A stretch of DNA of 64,000 nucleotides from Candidatus Riflebacteria bacterium HGW-Riflebacteria-1 (lineage in GTDB: Bacteria; Muiribacteriota; Ozemobacteria; Ozemobacterales; Ozemobacteraceae). Every line of letters starts with the position of its first letter. Position 1 is the first letter of the stretch. Location of the stretch: assembly GCA_002839445.1 (NCBI GenBank), contig PGYB01000001.1, positions 218,735 through 282,734 on the forward strand, in the 5' to 3' direction. Below the pieces are notes generated by a model. It saw nothing but the letters and a program-made list of their open reading frames with translations, was not told where the DNA came from and ran no database searches. Below, piece by piece: positions 44,160 to 52,079 of this stretch. The translations under genes and the position numbers were made by a program.

Positions 44160-45083
44160 GTGAAAAAATTGCTGATCATCGTGCTTTTTGCTCTGTTAGC
44201 TTCTATTCATCTAATTCCCAAGGGAGCTGCCATGGAATATCGCCAACTTACCAGCGAAGAAGAACGTGTAATAGTGCACAAAGGAACCGAGCGACCATTC
44301 ACCGGCACATATCTAAACCACAAAGAAGCCGGCATCTATGCCTGTAGACGCTGTGGCGCCGAACTTTATCGCTCAGACGACAAGTTTGAATCGGGCTGCG
44401 GCTGGCCAGCGTTCGACGACGAAATCAAGGGAGCGATAACCCGAAATCCCGACCCTGACGGGCACCGAATTGAAATTGTCTGCGCGGCATGCAATGGTCA
44501 TCTCGGGCACGTATTTTCCGGCGAAGGTCTTACCAAAAAGGACATACGCCATTGTGTTAATTCGGTATCGCTCGCCTTCGTTCCGGCAGTTGTTACCAGG
44601 CAAGAAAGCGCAGTGTTTGCTGCTGGCTGCTTCTGGGGCGTCGAACATCTTATGAAAAAAATGCCGGGGGTGATCAGTGCCAAATCGGGCTATACCGGAG
44701 GACGCACTGACAACCCTGACTACAAAAGCATATGCACAGGCACAACCGGTCACCTTGAGGCTGTCGAAGTAATCTTCGAGCCTGGCAAAACCAGCTTTGC
44801 CGACCTGACCCGCCTGTTCTTCGAAATTCACGATTTCAGCCAGACTGACGGGCAAGGGCCAGACATTGGCGAACAGTATAAATCAGCAATATTTTTTCAA
44901 AGCCCTGAACAGCATAAGATTGCCGGCGAGATCAGCGCGCAACTTCGCAGCATGGGTTATAAGGTGGCAACCGAGCTTAGAGAGGCGGCAAAATTCTGGC
45001 CAGTCGAAGATTATCATCAGAATTACTACGAAAAAACCGGCAAAAGCCCATATTGTCACATCAGAAAAAAAATATTCCCGTAA
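44160..45083 (+). CDS. msrAB: Periplasmic MsrB-MsrA fusion methionine sulfoxide reductase
   Basis: A 307-aa bifunctional enzyme that repairs both R and S methionine sulfoxides. An N-terminal signal-like helix (1-20) puts it outside the cytoplasm. The MsrB domain (about 25-142) has zinc cysteines C62, C65, C108, C111 and catalytic Cys132 in RHCVNSVSLAF. The MsrA domain (about 150-307) has catalytic Cys157 in GCFWGVEH and ends in the usual DYHQNYYEK. The order B then A is the less common fusion order. The start is GTG with GGAGG before it. Confidence 0.95.
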   Translation: MKKLLIIVLFALLASIHLIPKGAAMEYRQLTSEEERVIVHKGTERPFTGTYLNHKEAGIYACRRCGAELYRSDDKFESGCGWPAFDDEIKGAITRNPDPDGHRIEIVCAACNGHLGHVFSGEGLTKKDIRHCVNSVSLAFVPAVVTRQESAVFAAGCFWGVEHLMKKMPGVISAKSGYTGGRTDNPDYKSICTGTTGHLEAVEVIFEPGKTSFADLTRLFFEIHDFSQTDGQGPDIGEQYKSAIFFQSPEQHKIAGEISAQLRSMGYKVATELREAAKFWPVEDYHQNYYEKTGKSPYCHIRKKIFP

Positions 45084-45121
45084 CCGACCGCACCAGCCCC
45101 GGCAAAAGTCTGTATAGATCA

Positions 45122-45398
45122 CAGTAATTCTCCATTTGTTTACTGAAGAGGGTTCTAGAGGTATTTCGTTTTACATTTCCATGCATTTTTCCGCAGATTC
45201 GCGTAGATTGCGCAGATGGTTTTCGGATAACGGCAAAAAAAGCATTTAAAAAAACTCCTGAATAATCTGCGATAATCCTTTAATCTGAGGATAACTCTTC
45301 AAAAGAGCCTGTATAGATATCATGATCGGCTTGTCCGAGAAAAAATCCAAAACAATATCTCGTAACGCCCTCATGATAAGGCAAATGGATTGTTACCG
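45122..45398 (-). mobile_element. MITE-like repeat, copy B
   Basis: The reverse-oriented partner of the element at 14196-14586; it fills most of the 420-base gap between msrAB and the FKBP gene. Its ends are CAGTAATTCTCCATTTG (45122-45138) and CAAATGGATTGTTACCG (45382-45398), an imperfect inverted repeat (13 of 17). It lacks the 121-base insertion of copy A. No ORF is inside. Confidence 0.82.
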
Positions 45399-45442
45399 TA
45401 CAGATCAGCCAGATGTTGACTTACACGGCAAAAAATAATAAC

Positions 45443-45471
45443 CTGACTGATGTGCAGATAAACTGTACAAT
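45443..45471 (+). promoter_or_regulatory. Promoter for the FKBP gene
   Basis: CTGACT (45443-45448), 17-base spacer, TACAAT (45466-45471). Confidence 0.6.
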
Positions 45472-45503
45472 TTTCAGCCAACCAGGCTAAAAAGGAGCCA
45501 TCA

Positions 45504-45998
45504 ATGGCAGTAGTTAAAAAAGGCGACCTGGTTTTCGTTCACTACACTGGCAAATTCGACTCTGGCGAAGTATTCGACACCAGCGCCGACGGTAGCCCAC
45601 TTTATTTTATCGTTGGCGAAGGCGATATCATAGAAGGATTCGAGACTGCAGTTCTTGGCATGAGCGTTGGCGATAAAAAAGCCATCGTACTTTCACCAAC
45701 ACAGGGATACGGCGATTATTCAGAAGAACGCGTTATTACCACCCAGCGTGAGAATTTCGGCGATGAATTTGAACCGATCAAAGATCAGCAGCTGGCACTG
45801 CAGATGGAAAATGGCGAACGGGTTATTGCAACTATCGTAACATTTGACGATGAGTCAGTAACTCTCGACATGAACCATCCTCTGGCCGGCAAAACCCTGC
45901 ACTTCGACCTTGAACTGATGGATATCAAAGATGCATCAGAAATGCCAATGTCAAGCTGCGGCGATGGCTGTTCAAGCTGTTCTGGCTGCGGGCACTGA
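45504..45998 (+). CDS. SlyD-like FKBP-type peptidyl-prolyl isomerase
   Basis: A 164-aa FKBP-type isomerase with an insert-in-flap (IF) chaperone domain as in SlyD. Diagnostic sequence is VFVHYTGKFDSGEVFDTSADG, EGFETAVLGMSVGDKK, then the IF region (about 70-120) and LAGKTLHFDLELMDI. Instead of the His-rich E. coli tail, the last 15 residues are cysteine-rich (SSCGDGCSSCSGCGH), four Cys with one His, a likely metal-binding tail. AAGGAGCC precedes the start. Confidence 0.92.
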   Translation: MAVVKKGDLVFVHYTGKFDSGEVFDTSADGSPLYFIVGEGDIIEGFETAVLGMSVGDKKAIVLSPTQGYGDYSEERVITTQRENFGDEFEPIKDQQLALQMENGERVIATIVTFDDESVTLDMNHPLAGKTLHFDLELMDIKDASEMPMSSCGDGCSSCSGCGH

Positions 45999-46007
45999 TT
46001 AAAAATA

Positions 46008-46040
46008 ACCCGGGACGAATGTGCCCGGGTATTTTTTTTT
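46008..46040 (+). terminator. Rho-independent terminator
   Basis: Stem ACCCGGG/CCCGGGT (46008-46014, 46024-46030) with a nine-base loop and a long T run, after the FKBP gene and before the SH3 gene's ribosome site. Confidence 0.9.
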
Positions 46041-46056
46041 GCAAGGAAAAATTGCT

Positions 46057-47028
46057 ATGCGTAAACTCATGATCTGCAAACTGCTGCTCCTTTTCTTATT
46101 TGTTTTATCAGTATCTTTCGCGGCAACTCCAGAGTATGTCTATGTCTCAGCAACCAATGTGCGCATTCGAGACACAGCGGCGACTTCTGGCAATGTAGTC
46201 GCAACTTTACCGTTGGGCACGTGGGGCAAAGTCCTTGCGGTATCAGACAAAACAGAGACTCTACTTGGCAAAACCGCGCCATGGTATAAAATCAGCACCG
46301 ACACTCAACAGGAAGGCTGGATATTTGGTGGACTGACTCAGCCTGCCAGCCAGGACGAGCGCTTTTCGGCAGCGCTTCAGATCGTACAGGCGCAGACCAG
46401 CGCAGACAAAAAATCGGCGGAAGATCTGATGCAGACTCTTGCATTCGTCGAAACAATCAAAGAAATGGCCTCGCATTCGCTTGAGAAGGCCCAGCTCGAG
46501 CTGGCGTTTCTGGTTACGCTCGACCGCGTATATTCGGCCCTTTCCATGGCAGGCAAAGGGGCTGACAGCAAACACAAGGCGGTAGCGTCTTACCAGAATC
46601 TCTGCTATTACCATGAACCAGCCGGGCAACACTTTGTTAAGCCTGAAACGTTCTGGGAACTCGCCGAAAAATATGCCGACATCGTCGAGGCAGCCGAAGA
46701 AATCGCGTGGGCTGCTGCGACGCAGACGCTGCCCGGCGAAACCGAAGGCGACCCCGACATGATGATCTACTTTTATGAAAAGTCTTATGGGCGTTACATT
46801 GAGAGCTACCCTGAGGGCAAACACTTCGAGCAGGCTCTTGAAGCTGGCGTTGGCATTATCGATTATGTCGCAGAAAATATGTCATATTACGAAAAGGCAG
46901 AGGACAAGGCTAACCTCAAGAAAAAGCTGATCTGGTTTGTCGATCTCGCGTCAGTTAAGCCAGAATCAAATGCCAGTAAAAAGATGGCAGTCAGCATGAA
47001 CAAAATTGCTGACCGGCTCAGAAACTGA
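46057..47028 (+). CDS. Exported SH3-domain protein
   Basis: A 323-aa exported protein: signal peptide (1-22), then a bacterial SH3 domain (about 25-95; YVSATNVRIRDTAATSGNVVATLPLGTWGKVL and WYKISTD...GWIFGG), then a helical region without recognisable family. Such SH3b domains usually bind peptidoglycan. The start is the ATG at 46057; an upstream frame begins within the terminator hairpin. Its 3' end overlaps convergent dprA by 63 bases. Confidence 0.8.
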   Translation: MRKLMICKLLLLFLFVLSVSFAATPEYVYVSATNVRIRDTAATSGNVVATLPLGTWGKVLAVSDKTETLLGKTAPWYKISTDTQQEGWIFGGLTQPASQDERFSAALQIVQAQTSADKKSAEDLMQTLAFVETIKEMASHSLEKAQLELAFLVTLDRVYSALSMAGKGADSKHKAVASYQNLCYYHEPAGQHFVKPETFWELAEKYADIVEAAEEIAWAAATQTLPGETEGDPDMMIYFYEKSYGRYIESYPEGKHFEQALEAGVGIIDYVAENMSYYEKAEDKANLKKKLIWFVDLASVKPESNASKKMAVSMNKIADRLRN

Positions 47029-47889
47029 GAACGCACGGCCACCGGGCTGATAAACACCTGCACCAGCCTCAATCAGTTGAATATTGCCAGCCCAGAGTTC
47101 AGTATCATCAGTCTGCGGCGCCAGCACAAGCAGACGCCGACCCAGGCGTGATGCCCACGCCGCCGTTATCAGCGCGCCGCTGCCAGCGTCAGCCTGAACA
47201 ATAGCAACGACATCAGCCAAAGCTGCAATAATTCGGTTTCGCGCCGGAAAAAAGCTGCGCTGCGGCTTTGCGCCGGGCATCATTTCTGAGAGCAAAACCC
47301 CTGAACGGGCAATTTCGGCAAACAAACGAGCATTTGCGGCAGGATAGACGATATCGAGGCCGGTCGCCAGTATTGCTGCTGTGTAAGCGCCGATAGCGAG
47401 CGCCTTTTTGTGGGCAACCGTGTCGGCTCCGAGGGCACCGCCACTGACTATGGCGTAGCCTTCTTTCACCAGCTGGCACACCATTTCTTCTGCCGGCCGG
47501 AAAGCTTCAGGCGCGAGTTTTCGCGCGCCGACCACAGCAGCAAACCTGAGCGGCCTGATCTCGCTGCTGCCAAACAAAACTGGCGGCGGTTCGCCAAGAT
47601 CACGCAGCTGTTGCGGGTATCCCGCTTGCGAGTAATACCATCCCAAAAATTCTTTGCTGGCAACCTTGGCAAGAGCGTCTTTGATCAACAGCGTGGTAGC
47701 TGACTTAAGGCGGCTTTGCCGCTGCAGATCTGGATTCTTGTCATTGCCTTCTGCCAGCCAGCTGGCAAGAGCCAACGAAGGGAGGCGATGAACATCGAGC
47801 AGGCGGCGAAAAGCTGCGGCCCCTACCCCCTTGTGGCGGCTCAACTGCAACGCGGCGGCAAATTCCTGCAAAAAAGTTGTATTCATCAT
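46966..47889 (-). CDS. dprA: DNA processing protein DprA
   Basis: A 307-aa DprA/Smf protein that loads RecA on incoming single-stranded DNA. It has an N-terminal helix-hairpin-helix-like part and a Rossmann core: VVGARKLAPE, IVSGGALGADTVAHKKAL, ATGLDIVYPAANARLF, SEMMPGAKPQRSFFPARNRIIAALADVVAIVQA and SGALITA. The C-terminal winged-helix of longer DprAs is absent. TAGAAT is upstream, and the leader is very short with no Shine-Dalgarno. With the type IV pilus genes at 59-64 kb this suggests natural competence, but that is inference. Confidence 0.93.
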   Translation of the reverse strand: MMNTTFLQEFAAALQLSRHKGVGAAAFRRLLDVHRLPSLALASWLAEGNDKNPDLQRQSRLKSATTLLIKDALAKVASKEFLGWYYSQAGYPQQLRDLGEPPPVLFGSSEIRPLRFAAVVGARKLAPEAFRPAEEMVCQLVKEGYAIVSGGALGADTVAHKKALAIGAYTAAILATGLDIVYPAANARLFAEIARSGVLLSEMMPGAKPQRSFFPARNRIIAALADVVAIVQADAGSGALITAAWASRLGRRLLVLAPQTDDTELWAGNIQLIEAGAGVYQPGGRAFSVSEPVSNFVHADCHLFTGI

Positions 47890-47968
47890 TTTATTTATAT
47901 TCTACGCGTTAAAAACAAAAATGAAAAGAACGTGCAAGACTCCCACTACTGCGGCTCTCCCGCTAAAG

Positions 47969-47997
47969 TTGACCCAAAGAGCATTTGATGCTATAAT
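47969..47997 (+). promoter_or_regulatory. Strong sigma70-type promoter for rplY
   Basis: TTGACC (47969-47974), 17-base spacer, TATAAT (47992-47997). Confidence 0.9.
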
Positions 47998-48032
47998 CTC
48001 ACTTATCAATTCACACTATAAAGGAGGTTTCT

Positions 48033-48737
48033 ATGGCAGAGTTGATTCTCAACGCTGAAGTAAGAAACAAAGTTGGCAAAGAAGACGCTAAGAAGCTCAG
48101 AGTAAAGGAACTTATTCCTACCGTAGTCTACGGTAAGGATGTAACCCCTCTGCATTGTGCTATCAGCAAATTACAGATCGACAAGTTGCTGCGCAAGGTT
48201 AACCGCAACTCCCTGATCACCCTGAAGCTTTCCAATAATGAGTCAAAGCTCGTTATTGTTAGAGATCATCAGAAACACCCGATCAGCCACGAGTATGTGC
48301 ACCTTGACCTGCAGGCCGTCGACATGAAGCATCCTATCAAAGTAGATGTAGATCTTGAATTTGTCGGCACTCCAATCGGCAAAAAATCAGGTGGTGTTTT
48401 CAACAGCATGTGCAAACAGGTCAAAATCGAATGTTTGCCAGGCAAGATTCCTGACGTAATCAAGCTCAACATCGACAACCTTGATGCAGGTCAGTCGCTG
48501 CACGTATCTGACATCGCAGCTGGTGATTTCAAGATCTTAACAAACTCTAAAATCGCCCTGTGTCAGATCTCGCAGATCAAAGACGAAACACCTGAAGGTA
48601 CTACCGCTACGCCAGCTGAAGGCGCCGCTGCTGCTCCGGCCGCTGCTTCCGCAGCCAAAGCCGCCGCTCCAGCTGCTGCCGCAGCTAAAGCTCCTGCAGC
48701 TAAAGCTGCCGCTCCAGCTGCCAAAAAGGCTAAGTAA
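48033..48737 (+). CDS. rplY: Ribosomal protein L25 (Ctc type) with Ala/Lys tail
   Basis: A 234-aa L25/Ctc protein that binds 5S rRNA. The L25 domain (1-90) is followed by the TL5 C-terminal beta domain (91-183). Markers are LIPTVVYGKD, HPISHEYVHLDLQAVD and VDVDLEFVGTPIGKKSGG. From about residue 184 comes an extra tail of about 50 residues, nearly only Ala, Pro and Lys (AAKAPAAKAAAPAAKKAK), as in histone-H1-like tails. AAGGAGG precedes the ATG. It is monocistronic between its own promoter and terminator. Confidence 0.95.
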   Translation: MAELILNAEVRNKVGKEDAKKLRVKELIPTVVYGKDVTPLHCAISKLQIDKLLRKVNRNSLITLKLSNNESKLVIVRDHQKHPISHEYVHLDLQAVDMKHPIKVDVDLEFVGTPIGKKSGGVFNSMCKQVKIECLPGKIPDVIKLNIDNLDAGQSLHVSDIAAGDFKILTNSKIALCQISQIKDETPEGTTATPAEGAAAAPAAASAAKAAAPAAAAAKAPAAKAAAPAAKKAK

Positions 48738-48769
48738 TTTTGCTAAAATTAAGCAACTTGTAGCTGATC

Positions 48770-48816
48770 AGGCCAATTTAATCCGCACATTATGGGATTA
48801 CTTTGGCCTTTTTAAA
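48770..48816 (+). terminator. Rho-independent terminator after rplY
   Basis: Outer arms AGGCCAA/TTGGCCT and inner arms TAATCC/GGATTA, followed by TTTTT. Confidence 0.85.
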
Positions 48817-48865
48817 TTTGCGCCGATAATTGACCATATATAGATTAAATATCAGGAGTCATTTG

Positions 48866-49375
48866 ATGAATAGTTTCGAAGTCGGTTCTCCCATCGTACA
48901 CCCAATTCATGGGGCAGGAATTCTGAAGCAGATCGATAAAAGACAGGTGAGAGGCAGGCTTCTGAGCTACTATGTGATAGACTTTCCTTATAGTGACCTT
49001 GGCTCGGTAATGGTGCCGATTGAGATGGCCGACAAAGTCGGTCTGCGCGTTATCAACAATAACAACAGCATTGACGAAATTTTTACTTCTCTCAGCGAAT
49101 CTTTTTCAGAAGAAGAAGAAGAAGAGAGCAAAAGTTTTCATCAGCGCTATCGTGACTATCTCGAAAAAATTCAGAGCGGAGACCTGGTGCAGGTAGCAAG
49201 AGTCTATCGACTGTTGTGCCGCCGCAGCATGGTTAAGCCATTGGGCACCAAAGACAAAGCGCTCTTTGAAACCGCTCGACAACTGCTGATCTCTGAGATC
49301 GTCTTTTCGAAAGACGTCATTGACTCCGAAGCAGGAGCCATGCTTGACGAAGCAATGGAAGACATGATCTTCTAA
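48866..49375 (+). CDS. CarD-family transcriptional regulator
   Basis: A 169-aa CarD/CdnL-type protein that binds RNA polymerase beta and stabilises open complexes. It starts with FEVGSPIVHPIHGAGILKQI, then a Tudor-like RNAP-interaction domain (YYVIDFPYSDLGSVMVPIE, ADKVGLR). The C-terminal helical half (LEKIQSGDLVQVARVYRLLCRR and KALFETARQLLISEI) is the usual DNA-contacting part. An acidic EEEEEE run separates the halves. AGGAG precedes the ATG. Confidence 0.93.
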   Translation: MNSFEVGSPIVHPIHGAGILKQIDKRQVRGRLLSYYVIDFPYSDLGSVMVPIEMADKVGLRVINNNNSIDEIFTSLSESFSEEEEEESKSFHQRYRDYLEKIQSGDLVQVARVYRLLCRRSMVKPLGTKDKALFETARQLLISEIVFSKDVIDSEAGAMLDEAMEDMIF

Positions 49376-49396
49376 CCCTGATTATCCTGATTTAAC

Positions 49397-49437
49397 AGGG
49401 GCTGCCGGAACTTCCGGCGGCCTCTTTTTATTTTTGC
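49397..49437 (+). terminator. Rho-independent terminator
   Basis: Stem GGCTGCCGG/CCGGCGGCC (one G-T pair) with an AACTT loop region and CTCTTTTTATTTTT tail. Confidence 0.85.
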
Positions 49438-49524
49438 CAAATGTGTTTTTTACCAGCCCTGGTAATTTATTTTTCAATTCATAAAAAGTCAGGATTCTGC
49501 CGAATCTTATTAAAGAGAATCCTG

Positions 49525-50139
49525 ATGATAAACAAAAGATTTCTTATAATAGTTGCAGCATTGTGTGTTGTCTTTTTTGCTGGCTCTGAAGCCTATATGG
49601 CCAGCAGCGAAGACGACAGAATTATGCACAGTCCGATTGCACCGATCTACGGCCGCAAGTCTGAAGCTAATTTTTACTCAATGCTCAACAATTCTGGCCG
49701 CGAATATCGTGGCTGGGTAAGAGACGGCCGCAACTACCTGGCCCGCCGCGAATACGAGCAGGCAATATGGGCGTTCAGAAAAGCGGTTAAACTGCAGCCA
49801 GCTGCCGAAGAAACAAGGTTTCTTCTGGCGTGGACTTACGAGAAACGTGGCCTTGAAGGCCTGCCCGGCGATTCTACCGACTGGGATGCTCTTGCGATAA
49901 GAGAATATACCGCAGCAATCGAACTTGCTGACCATTTGCCGGCCCGCTTCAATCTCGCGCTTCTGCACCGTCGGCATGACAGATTTACCGAAGCTAGACG
50001 TCATCTTGAGCACATTGTGCTGATTGACAATAAATCTTCGTTGGCAAAACGCGCCAGCGTTGAGCTCTCGGCATTATTCGCCCAGGATATGCGTCCGCGC
50101 AGCATTTCAACGACATTCAGAGACAGCAGCAATGAATAA
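49525..50139 (+). CDS. Exported TPR protein
   Basis: A 204-aa exported or membrane-anchored TPR protein: a hydrophobic helix at residues 6-24, then repeats beginning NYLARREYEQAIWAFRKAVKLQP and LALLHRRHDRFTEARRHLEHIV. TPRs mediate protein-protein contacts. Its end overlaps the start of the next TPR gene by eight bases, so they are translationally coupled. An upstream frame to 49441 lacks a ribosome site. Confidence 0.8.
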   Translation: MINKRFLIIVAALCVVFFAGSEAYMASSEDDRIMHSPIAPIYGRKSEANFYSMLNNSGREYRGWVRDGRNYLARREYEQAIWAFRKAVKLQPAAEETRFLLAWTYEKRGLEGLPGDSTDWDALAIREYTAAIELADHLPARFNLALLHRRHDRFTEARRHLEHIVLIDNKSSLAKRASVELSALFAQDMRPRSISTTFRDSSNE

Positions 50140-51787
50140 GCGCAAAGCAATAAAAACTGCGTTTCTCAGTGCCGCCGTCTGCCTGGCCGGTCTGTCGTTG
50201 AGCAACATCACGATAAAAGCCAGCAATGACAGTGTCGAAGAGCGGATTTATCAAAAAGTAACAATCGCCGCTGAAAAGGGCAAAATCAAAGAAGCCAAAG
50301 AAGACATCCAGCGCGTGCTCAAACTGAATCCTGGCCATACTGGTGCGCTGTTTCATGCAGGGGTCTTTTCGTATGAGTCTGGCAATCTCGACAATGCCGA
50401 AAAATTCTTCAAAAGAGTAGAAAATAATGCCGAATACGGCAGCAAAGCGCGCCGCTATCTGGCAGACATGCGCATGGCACGCTATCGCAAGCGCTTCAAG
50501 GAAACTCTTGACATACATATCACCGGCGAATCATATGAACCGGCGCTCAAGCTTTGCGAAGAAGCTATCGCCGAAATGCCTGACAACGATGAGATAATCT
50601 TTACGGCAGCCTATTCGGCGGCCATGTTGAACCTGCAGACAAAATCCGAGTATTACGCCAAAAGCTTTGGTGAAAAAACAAAAGACAAAACATTGTCGGC
50701 TGAGCTCAGTGCCTTTGTTGACGCGTGGTTTTCGCATCCATACGATCCCGAAATCGCGCTCGAAAAACTGCTATCACTTTCCAGCCGCCGACTGGTCACG
50801 AACCCGGTAAAAAAACGCATCAAGGAACTCATTCTTAAACTCAGGATGAATGACAAATTTGAAGAGTTTATTCGGCGTGAAATGGCGTTGCCGGGCGCTG
50901 ACGTAAACAGCCTGCAACGTGAGCTCATCAGCTTTCTTATCGACCAGAAGCAATATGAAAAAGCTCTGCAGCTGGTTAACAGTCGACCAATCGACTCGCT
51001 CGACGACAATCTGATCTACATCAGAATATTAAGCGAGACCGCTCAGGAAAAGAAAGCAATGACCGCGACCCGGCAATTGTTGAGTGTGTATCCTGAAGAG
51101 CTGCGACTCTACGACGCATGGATACACACATGGCTGATGGCCTACGACCGACTGAAGGCAATACCGTCAGGTCAGGATGAGGGCGGCAAGGACATCAGCG
51201 AAATGGCAGACGAGATCATTGCCCGCCTCAAACCGGGGCATCTGGTAACCTTGAATCCAGAGTTACTGCTAAACATGTTACGCGTAGCGGTCATTATCGA
51301 TAACCAGCCGCAAGTAAAGCTCATAGCGCCTGAAGCGGCCAGAATAAATTTTGACGAAAAGCTGACCGCGTTATTGATGGAAAGCGCAGATGAATTCATA
51401 GTTAACGAAGCAGTCGGGGTTGTAGTGAATTTGCTGGAAAGCGCGAGAAATCAGCGACCAGACGATCACAATCTGCATATTAAACTTGCCGAGGTTCATC
51501 TGGCGTCGAATCCAGAAATATCAGCAAAGATTCTCGAATCACTGCTTGCAGAAAAACCAGATATTCTCAGAGCCTTTCTATTGTGGACCGACAGCCTGAA
51601 TCTTATCGGTCGCGCAAAAGATGCAGAAGAAGCGATTTTAAAAAGACTTGAAGAACCTGGCATGAGCGAACTGGTCAAACGCCAGCTCAGCGCCAGACTC
51701 GAAGTTCTGCGCATGCAGAACACCGGCGAGACTAATTATCAGGAGGAAGAAAAAGCCGACGAGCCCATACCAGTTGCCGATTTTTAA
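50132..51787 (+). CDS. Exported TPR-repeat protein, large
   Basis: A 551-aa exported protein with an N-terminal signal-like helix (about 8-28). TPR motifs lie from about residue 35 to the end, clearest at AAEKGKIKEAKEDIQRVLKL, GNLDNAEKFFKRVEN, and again at the C-terminus with NPEISAKILESLLAEKPDIL and RAKDAEEAILKRLEEPG. The middle 300 residues have degenerate repeats. The start is the ATG overlapping the previous stop (8 bases). It probably acts with its neighbour as a periplasmic scaffold; role unknown. Confidence 0.8.
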   Translation: MNKRKAIKTAFLSAAVCLAGLSLSNITIKASNDSVEERIYQKVTIAAEKGKIKEAKEDIQRVLKLNPGHTGALFHAGVFSYESGNLDNAEKFFKRVENNAEYGSKARRYLADMRMARYRKRFKETLDIHITGESYEPALKLCEEAIAEMPDNDEIIFTAAYSAAMLNLQTKSEYYAKSFGEKTKDKTLSAELSAFVDAWFSHPYDPEIALEKLLSLSSRRLVTNPVKKRIKELILKLRMNDKFEEFIRREMALPGADVNSLQRELISFLIDQKQYEKALQLVNSRPIDSLDDNLIYIRILSETAQEKKAMTATRQLLSVYPEELRLYDAWIHTWLMAYDRLKAIPSGQDEGGKDISEMADEIIARLKPGHLVTLNPELLLNMLRVAVIIDNQPQVKLIAPEAARINFDEKLTALLMESADEFIVNEAVGVVVNLLESARNQRPDDHNLHIKLAEVHLASNPEISAKILESLLAEKPDILRAFLLWTDSLNLIGRAKDAEEAILKRLEEPGMSELVKRQLSARLEVLRMQNTGETNYQEEEKADEPIPVADF

Positions 51788-51823
51788 AGCAGATAAGTTA
51801 TCAGAAGACAAGAAGGAGAAAGC

Positions 51824-51973
51824 ATGCTCATAGAAATTTTCACCAATGGAAGCGTCCTGATCGATGGACAGGACAGCGGAAGCTATCGCGCCGAAGAGGT
51901 TCTCTACGACTACCTGGTCAATCCGGCCGGATTCAAGGTTCAGAATAAGAAAACCGGCAAAAAAGCCGCCTGA
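51824..51973 (+). CDS. Small 49-aa protein
   Basis: A short ORF with a perfect AAGGAG eight bases before its ATG, ending just before a 23-bp perfect inverted repeat. It encodes MLIEIFTNGSVLIDGQDSGS, an alternating beta-like first half, then YRAEEVLYDYLVNP and a Lys-rich end. The ribosome site, composition and dedicated terminator support expression. It trails the two TPR genes by 36 bases, so may be the third gene of that operon. No family was recognised. Confidence 0.6.
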   Translation: MLIEIFTNGSVLIDGQDSGSYRAEEVLYDYLVNPAGFKVQNKKTGKKAA

Positions 51974-52024
51974 AAATATTAAAACCGCCGTATTCGAGAG
52001 TGAATACGGCGGTTTTAATATTTT
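51973..52024. terminator. Bidirectional terminator, perfect 23-bp inverted repeat
   Basis: Arms 51973-51995 and 52002-52024 are exact reverse complements around the loop GAGAGT, with an AT-rich outside and GC core ACCGCCG. It serves both the + strand TPR/small-protein operon and the - strand TPR gene. Confidence 0.95.
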
Positions 52025-52079
52025 AGTAATCTTTTGCCAGGCTGTGATTTACCAGCGTTTTATTGGCAGCTGCAGCGAC

